Source: JAVKLU01 sp031538895 | GTDB lineage: Bacteria > Pseudomonadota > Gammaproteobacteria > Burkholderiales > Burkholderiaceae | NCBI GenBank assembly: GCA_031538895.1 | Contig: JAVKLU010000064.1 | Location: 1-20,205, forward strand | DNA: 20,205 nt | Direction of reading: 5' to 3' | Shown here: positions 15,502 through 20,205 of the stretch, piece after piece | How positions within the stretch are numbered: position 1 is the stretch's first letter | Layout: each line of letters begins with the position of its first letter | Made by a program: the position numbers and the translations under genes | Notes under the pieces: generated by a model | Told to the model about the DNA's origin: nothing | The model's database searches: none | The model's input: only the letters and a program-made list of their open reading frames with translations

Positions 15502-17889
15502 TTAGTTACGCAACGCTTTACCAGACTTCAACATATGATCGATTCGCGCTTGAGTTTCAGGCAGTTTCAACAACTTGATAAACTCGTCGCGCTCCACCGC
15601 CAATAACCAAGCTTCATCAACCAGTGTTCCGGCATCAATTTCACCACCGCACAACGCAATTGCTAAAGCGCGACTGACGCGGTAATCATGATCGCTAATC
15701 ATGCCCCCTACGTGCGCATTGGCCAATCCCATTTCCAAAGCCGCAATCCCTGCACGACCCAAGGCCCGAATCGGCACAGGTGCTAACTGTGGACGATGGC
15801 CAATGTGTGCCGCCGCGCGCGCGCGTCGCAGCGCCACATACAAGACTTCATCCGCGTTAAACACTATCGAATCGGACGCATTGGCGTAACCCATGGCCTG
15901 CGCGTCAAAACCGCTTTTTGACACTTGGCCACGCGCAACCATGTTAAAAACTTTATCGATATAGTTTAAAGCGTCTCCGTTACCCGCTTTGGCCCACTGT
16001 TCCGCACGCAAGGCCCATTCTTTACAACCCGCACCGGCCGGAATCACACCGACGCCGACTTCGACCAAACCGACGTTTGATTCCAAGGCCAAAACGCGTT
16101 GTTGCGCATGCATCACAAATTCGCACCCACCGCCCAATGCCATCCCCTGCACCGCCGCAACGCTGGGAATCGTCGCGTGTTTCAAAGCCAAAGACGCATT
16201 CTGGAACATCACCAACATTTTTTCCAACTGCGTCCATTGCTGGGCTAAAGTCGCCGCCAACACTTCTTTTAAATTGGCGCCAACACTAAAATAATTAGGG
16301 CTCCACATCACCAGCGCACAGGCATCACGATTGGCGCGCGCAATGGCTTCCGACATGCCTTCCAATGCATTAGCTCCCATGCTGTGCATTTTGCTGGTCA
16401 GCGACAAAATCGCCACCCCCTTATCAATCGGGTGCGTCCATAAACGAACGGAATCGTTTTGCCACAAAGTCTTGCCCATTTCTGGATTCGCTTCGCCCAA
16501 CAAGCGACGCGGGAATAATTGCCGCTGGTACACCGCCAAATCAGAACGTGCGATGTATTGGTCCGTGCTGGGATTAAACGAATCCGCCGATTTATGCGCG
16601 GCTTTAATGGCACTCACCCATTTCGGTAAAGGTGCGTTAACCATTGTTTGTTGCGCTTTGATCTCTGCCGCAATCGCTTTATCAATCGCGCGCCAATCGG
16701 CGGCTTGCCAAATTTCAAACGGTCCCATCGACCAGGCAAAACCGTGACATAAGGCCTCGTCCACCGCGCGCGTTGAATCAGCGATGTCCTTTAAATGAAA
16801 CGCACAATAGTGGAATAAATCACGGAAAATCGACCATACAAATTGCGCTTGCGGATGAGCACTCGCGCGCAAGGCGGCGAATTTTTGCACGGGGTCTTTG
16901 ATTGCCAAAATAGCATCAACTTCGGCGGCAATCGTGCTATTACTCGGGCGATAGGCCTTACTTTGAACATCCCATACTTGAATCTCTTTGCCGACTTTTT
17001 TAAAGACACCCGCTTGTGCTTTTTGCCCTAACTGACCGTTGGCAATCAGATTTTGCATCCAATCGGGCACTTGATAATAGCGGTGCCAAGGGTCTTTGGG
17101 CAGACCGTCTTTTAAGGTATTAATCACGTGCGCCATGGTGTCCAAACCGACCACATCAGCGGTACGAAAAGTGGCGCTTTTGGCGCGACCAATTTTGGGG
17201 CCGGTTAAGGCATCAACGACGTCAAAACCTAAACTCAAGCGTTGCGCATGATGCATCACTGCCAAAATGGCAAATACACCGACGCGATTGGCGATGAAAT
17301 TAGGCGTGTCTTTGGCGCGCACCACTGTTTTGCCTAGCGTGCTGACGATCCAGGCTTCTAATTGATCCAATAAAAGCGGTGCTGTTTTTTTCGCGGGAAT
17401 CAATTCAACCAGCGCCATGTAACGCGGCGGATTGAAAAAGTGCACACCACAAAAACGCGTTTGTTGGGCTTTGTCTAAACACGACGCCAAATCGTTAATC
17501 GACAAACCTGAAGTATTGGTCGCGAAAATCGTATGTGCGCCCAAGTGCGGCGCAATTTGCGCATACAAAGATTGTTTAATCGCTATTTTTTCGGCTACGG
17601 CTTCAATCACCAAGTCGCATTTTCCCAAACGCGCCAAGTCGTCGCGATAGTTCGCCGGCGTAATGCGCGCCAAAATTTCAGGATGCGCTAAAGGCGATGG
17701 TGTCAATCGCGCCAAGTTTTGCAAAGATTGATGAATCAGCGCATTGGGCTGATCACCAGGATTAGAGGTCGGGGCGGGTAAGTCAAATAAATCAACTTCA
17801 CATTGAGCGCTGGACAAGTGCGCCGCAATTTGCGCACCCATAACGCCTGCACCTAATACAGCAACACGTCGAATAGCGAGAGTAGTCAT
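15502..17889 (-). CDS. 3-hydroxyacyl-CoA dehydrogenase/enoyl-CoA hydratase fusion protein
   Basis: A bifunctional beta-oxidation enzyme: hydration of enoyl-CoA and NAD-dependent oxidation of 3-hydroxyacyl-CoA. The dehydrogenase is N-terminal (VAVLGAGVMGAQIAAHL at ~6-22, ATNTSGLSI, the catalytic-His motif GVHFFNPPRYM, second dehydrogenase domain after TPNFIANRVG). The hydratase/crotonase domain is C-terminal (FSVGANLKE oxyanion region, ALGGGCEFVMHA with the first Glu, LVEVGVGVIPAGAG with the second). This order is opposite to FadB/FadJ and like FadN-type proteins. ATG at 17889 gives 795 aa; an in-frame TTG at 17898 is less likely. No thiolase or acyl-CoA dehydrogenase gene is adjacent. An 11-bp inverted repeat sits just before the start. 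Confidence 0.9.
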   Translation of the reverse strand: MTTLAIRRVAVLGAGVMGAQIAAHLSSAQCEVDLFDLPAPTSNPGDQPNALIHQSLQNLARLTPSPLAHPEILARITPANYRDDLARLGKCDLVIEAVAEKIAIKQSLYAQIAPHLGAHTIFATNTSGLSINDLASCLDKAQQTRFCGVHFFNPPRYMALVELIPAKKTAPLLLDQLEAWIVSTLGKTVVRAKDTPNFIANRVGVFAILAVMHHAQRLSLGFDVVDALTGPKIGRAKSATFRTADVVGLDTMAHVINTLKDGLPKDPWHRYYQVPDWMQNLIANGQLGQKAQAGVFKKVGKEIQVWDVQSKAYRPSNSTIAAEVDAILAIKDPVQKFAALRASAHPQAQFVWSIFRDLFHYCAFHLKDIADSTRAVDEALCHGFAWSMGPFEIWQAADWRAIDKAIAAEIKAQQTMVNAPLPKWVSAIKAAHKSADSFNPSTDQYIARSDLAVYQRQLFPRRLLGEANPEMGKTLWQNDSVRLWTHPIDKGVAILSLTSKMHSMGANALEGMSEAIARANRDACALVMWSPNYFSVGANLKEVLAATLAQQWTQLEKMLVMFQNASLALKHATIPSVAAVQGMALGGGCEFVMHAQQRVLALESNVGLVEVGVGVIPAGAGCKEWALRAEQWAKAGNGDALNYIDKVFNMVARGQVSKSGFDAQAMGYANASDSIVFNADEVLYVALRRARAAAHIGHRPQLAPVPIRALGRAGIAALEMGLANAHVGGMISDHDYRVSRALAIALCGGEIDAGTLVDEAWLLAVERDEFIKLLKLPETQARIDHMLKSGKALRN

Positions 17890-17895
17890 GGCAAT

Positions 17896-17922
17896 CAATA
17901 AGAGTTATAAGAACTCTTATTG
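17896..17922. promoter_or_regulatory. 27-bp perfect inverted repeat upstream of the fatty-acid oxidation gene
   Basis: CAATAAGAGTT and its exact complement AACTCTTATTG flank a 5-nt ATAAG loop. The repeat ends 6 nt before the ATG, where the ribosome would bind, and no other ribosome site is visible. It could be an operator for a TetR-type fatty-acid regulator or an RNA hairpin restricting translation. No T-run follows, so it is not a typical terminator. Confidence 0.55.
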
Positions 17923-17937
17923 TAGGGTTAAGCCTGA

Positions 17938-17981
17938 CAAAATAACTGGGGACTAGCAATCCTCAAAATAGCGTCCCCAGT
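17938..17981 (-). terminator. Probable terminator after hslU
   Basis: ACTGGGGAC (17945-17953) and GTCCCCAGT (17973-17981) form a perfect 9-bp stem with a 19-nt loop. On the minus strand it is followed by TATTTTGTC. It lies 48 bp beyond the hslU stop and before the next gene. The long loop and short T-run lower confidence. Confidence 0.5.
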
Positions 17982-18029
17982 CAAATAGCATTACCAACCG
18001 AATAGCACTATCAATCGCGATAGGCGCAT

Positions 18030-19340
18030 TTACAAAATATAACGCGACAAGTCTTGATTAGTGGCGATTTCGCCCAAATGGCCTTTGACATAGGTCGCAT
18101 CAATAGACACTTGGGTGCCCGCAATCGCGTTGAATGAAACGTCTTCTAATAATTTTTCCATCACGGTGTGCAAGCGCCGCGCACCGATATTTTCGTTCAC
18201 ATCATTCACATCAAACGCAATTTGTGCAATCTCACGAATTCCCCCTGGCAGGTAATCCAAAGTCACGCCCTCAGTCGCCAGTAAAGCCTGATACTGCAAA
18301 GTCAAGCAGGCGTCAGTTGCCGTCAGAATTTGTACAAAATCATCTACCGATAAAGCTTCTAATTCAACACGAATAGGAAAGCGACCTTGCAATTCGGGAA
18401 TCAAATCTGACGGACGCGATAAGTGAAATGCCCCCGAAGCGATAAACAAAATATGATCAGTTTTGATCGGCCCATATTTGGTCATCACGGTGGTGCCTTC
18501 GACCAAGGGCAATAAATCGCGCTGCACGCCCGCACGCGACACGTCCGATTGATGGCTATCGCTGCGCGCGGTGATTTTGTCGATCTCGTCTAAAAACACG
18601 ATCCCGTTTTGTTCGACCGCTTCGACAGCGCGCATGCGCACCTCGTCCTCATTCACTAGATTGGCAGATTCTTCATCGGCCAAGATTTTTTTCGCTTCGC
18701 TGATTTTTAATTTACGCTGCACTTGTCGCGATTGATTCATCGAACCAAACACCGACTTGATATGCTCTGCCATTTCTTCCATTCCCGGCGGCCCCATCAC
18801 CTCAAGTTGCTGCGCGGGCGCATTGATATCAAGTTCAATTTCGCGTTCGTCTAACTCACCCGTCAATAAGCGTTTACGCAAAATCTCACGTGTTGGATTG
18901 AGCTCAGAAGCATTTTCCGAATCGCCACTGCCGGGCAATAAAACATCCAAAATTCGACGCTGCACCGCATCGTCGACATTGTTGCGCAAACGTTTTTTTT
19001 CATCCCCGCGCGCGTTTTTAATGGCCAAGTCTATCAAGTCACGAATAATGCTGTCGACATCACGCCCGACATAACCAACTTCGGTAAATTTGGTCGCTTC
19101 GACCTTAATGAAAGGCGCATTGGCCAAACGTGCCAAACGGCGTGCAATTTCAGTTTTGCCCACACTCGTGGGGCCTATCATTACAATATTTTTAGGCGTA
19201 ATTTCTTGGCGTAGGGGATCGGCGACTTGCAAACGTCGCCAACGATTACGCAGCGCCACGGCGACTGCGCGTTTGGCTTTGCTTTGACCCACCACAAAGC
19301 GATCAAGTTCAGCGACAATTTTTTCTGGGAGCAAATTCAT
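18030..19340 (-). CDS. hslU: HslU, ATPase subunit of the HslVU protease
   Basis: The AAA+ unfoldase that feeds substrates to the HslV peptidase. ATG at 19340 gives 436 aa starting MNLLPEKIVAELDRFVVGQ, matching the family N-terminus; the frame extends upstream to GTG 19424 but those 28 residues have no family counterpart. Walker A is GPTSVGKT (residues 56-63; the usual form is GPTGVGKT, and the Ser is at a tolerated position). KFTEVGYVGRDVDSIIRDL is diagnostic of HslU, Walker B is IVFLDEIDKI, and the sensor/C-terminal GARRLHTVMEKLLEDVSF and terminal LSRYIL (HslV-docking tail) are intact. The family I-domain lies between Walker A and B. No good ribosome site precedes the ATG. It lies 128 bp downstream of hslV. 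Confidence 0.95.
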   Translation of the reverse strand: MNLLPEKIVAELDRFVVGQSKAKRAVAVALRNRWRRLQVADPLRQEITPKNIVMIGPTSVGKTEIARRLARLANAPFIKVEATKFTEVGYVGRDVDSIIRDLIDLAIKNARGDEKKRLRNNVDDAVQRRILDVLLPGSGDSENASELNPTREILRKRLLTGELDEREIELDINAPAQQLEVMGPPGMEEMAEHIKSVFGSMNQSRQVQRKLKISEAKKILADEESANLVNEDEVRMRAVEAVEQNGIVFLDEIDKITARSDSHQSDVSRAGVQRDLLPLVEGTTVMTKYGPIKTDHILFIASGAFHLSRPSDLIPELQGRFPIRVELEALSVDDFVQILTATDACLTLQYQALLATEGVTLDYLPGGIREIAQIAFDVNDVNENIGARRLHTVMEKLLEDVSFNAIAGTQVSIDATYVKGHLGEIATNQDLSRYIL

Positions 19341-19468
19341 ATTGGGGAAGGAAAAAATGGGGGCAAGGGCTTCAATCAGAGAACCACCTTCATCTGAGAA
19401 CGTAAACGAATATTGGGAATTCACGCGGGGCTGATCAACAAGTCATTCAAACTAAACATTGCAATGAT

Positions 19469-20023
19469 TCAATGTAATGAGGGCGCGCCCAATTCTTCAA
19501 TCGTTAAATTATGATTGGTATAAATGCATAAATCCGCAGCAACCATCAAGGATTTTTCAACAATTTCGCGCGGAGATAAATCGGTATTAAGTAAAAGTGC
19601 TTTGGCCGCGCTGTGCGCAAACGTACCGCCAGAGCCTATTGCGCCAATTCCTAATTCAGGTTCCAAGACATCGCCGGTGCCCGTAATGACTAAGGTTTGC
19701 TGTTCGTTGGCAACCAATAACATCGCTTCTAAACGGCGTAACACCCGATCCGAACGCCAATCTTTGGCTAACTCTACCGAGGCGCGCATTAACTGACCTT
19801 GATATTTTTCTAATGCGGCTTCAAAGCGATCTAACAAAGTAAATGCGTCGGCAGTCGCACCGGCAAAACCCGTCAATACTTTATTTTGATACAGGCGCCG
19901 CACTTTTTTAGCGCTGCCTTTCATCACGATATTGCCCAGCGTGACTTGCCCATCACCGCCCAAGGCAACCACATTACCACGTCGCACTGTCAAAATCGTC
20001 GTGCCGTGAAATTGTTCAATCAT
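19469..20023 (-). CDS. hslV: HslV, peptidase subunit of the HslVU protease
   Basis: A proteasome-like threonine peptidase that forms the double hexamer degraded-substrate chamber capped by HslU. The 7-residue propeptide MIEQFHG precedes the catalytic Thr8 (TTILTVRRGN), as in betaproteobacterial HslV. GGDGQVTLGNIVMKG and GFAGATADAFTLLDRFE are family signatures, as is AIGSGGTFAHSAAKAL. It has 184 aa, normal length. GAGG lies ~9 nt upstream of the ATG. It is first in the hslVU pair; only 46 bp separate its start from MITE copy 5, so any native heat-shock promoter must be in that gap, inside the MITE, or beyond the window. Confidence 0.96.
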   Translation of the reverse strand: MIEQFHGTTILTVRRGNVVALGGDGQVTLGNIVMKGSAKKVRRLYQNKVLTGFAGATADAFTLLDRFEAALEKYQGQLMRASVELAKDWRSDRVLRRLEAMLLVANEQQTLVITGTGDVLEPELGIGAIGSGGTFAHSAAKALLLNTDLSPREIVEKSLMVAADLCIYTNHNLTIEELGAPSLH

Positions 20024-20069
20024 AAGAAAAACCTCAAAAAATCAGCTTGTTCAAGCACTCAAAAATTGA

Positions 20070-20205
20070 GGGCACTTCTATAAATACAGAATATGCGGAT
20101 GAAGTGCGAGGCGCACAGCACACAGAAACCGGAGCGTACATACAGTACGTGAGGATTTCGCGTACTGCGCAACAAAGCAATTCGCCGCAAAAATGAATTG
20201 ATAGA
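20070..20205 (+). mobile_element. MITE-like element, copy 5 (right end cut by window)
   Basis: A forward copy beginning GGGCACTTCTAT and running off the window at ...GATAGA. It differs from copy 4 by very few substitutions (for example GAATATGCGG for GAATGTGCGG). TTGA precedes it, so TTGA is the predicted right-hand duplication. It lies 46 bp upstream of hslV. Confidence 0.9.

Noticed and set aside
18030..19424. Walker A of HslU as defective because of Ser in GPTSVGKT
   Set aside because: The essential Gly, Lys and Thr of GxxxxGKT are intact; the changed position tolerates variation.
20045..20056. Self-complementary GCTTGTTCAAGC upstream of hslV as a terminator
   Set aside because: The stem allows only a 2-nt loop, too tight for a stable hairpin, although a T-run follows on the minus strand.

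Overview
The window looks like chromosome from a betaproteobacterium, probably Burkholderiales-like, of moderate G+C. The clues are the HslV propeptide (MIEQFHG before the catalytic Thr-Thr), the dehydrogenase-first/hydratase-last fatty-acid oxidation protein, and the proline tRNA with encoded CCA. The genus cannot be read from the sequence. Nearly all genes are on the minus strand; cobA, the tRNA and a catalase-like gene are on the plus strand.

Layout: (1) 164-1474, a GspF/PilC-type inner-membrane protein. (2) 1809-2738, uroporphyrinogen-III methyltransferase and tRNA-Pro(GGG). (3) 8013 down to 2774, a minus-strand run of seven genes: ECF sigma factor, small zinc-finger anti-sigma, AEC transporter, then (after a 150-bp repeat) rmlD-like reductase, LivM-type permease, LivG-type ATPase and an AlkA-type DNA glycosylase. 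The last four are tightly coupled. (4) 8116-9012, a SrpA-like catalase-related peroxidase divergent from the sigma factor, ending at a strong hairpin. (5) 9081-10706, a previously unnamed-looking 1.6-kb island with a secreted DUF1566/Lcl-type protein and a tail-anchored coiled-coil protein. (6) 10731-15304, an RND efflux pump and its periplasmic adaptor. (7) 15502-17889, the bifunctional fatty-acid oxidation enzyme. (8) 18030-20023, the HslVU protease.

The most interesting layer is mobile. Five copies (three complete, two cut by the window edges) of a ~143-bp element with 12-bp perfect terminal inverted repeats (GGGCACTTCTAT) lie between genes. The three complete copies are flanked by different 4-bp direct repeats (AACT, TTAT, TTCA), as expected of a transposed MITE. 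The same ends, degenerate but correctly oriented and flanked by TTAA on both sides, bound the 1.6-kb island at 9081-10706. The island therefore looks like a larger non-autonomous relative carrying cargo. Its DUF1566 gene ends in 20 successive codons with a pyrimidine third base, a pattern resembling the variable region of a diversity-generating-retroelement target. No transposase and no reverse transcriptase lie in the window.

Several genes also carry in-frame short tandem repeats (pilC, the DUF1566 gene, the RND adaptor, the sigma factor tail, the coiled-coil protein), which suggests a genome prone to repeat slippage. No intergenic stretch exceeds 300 bases.
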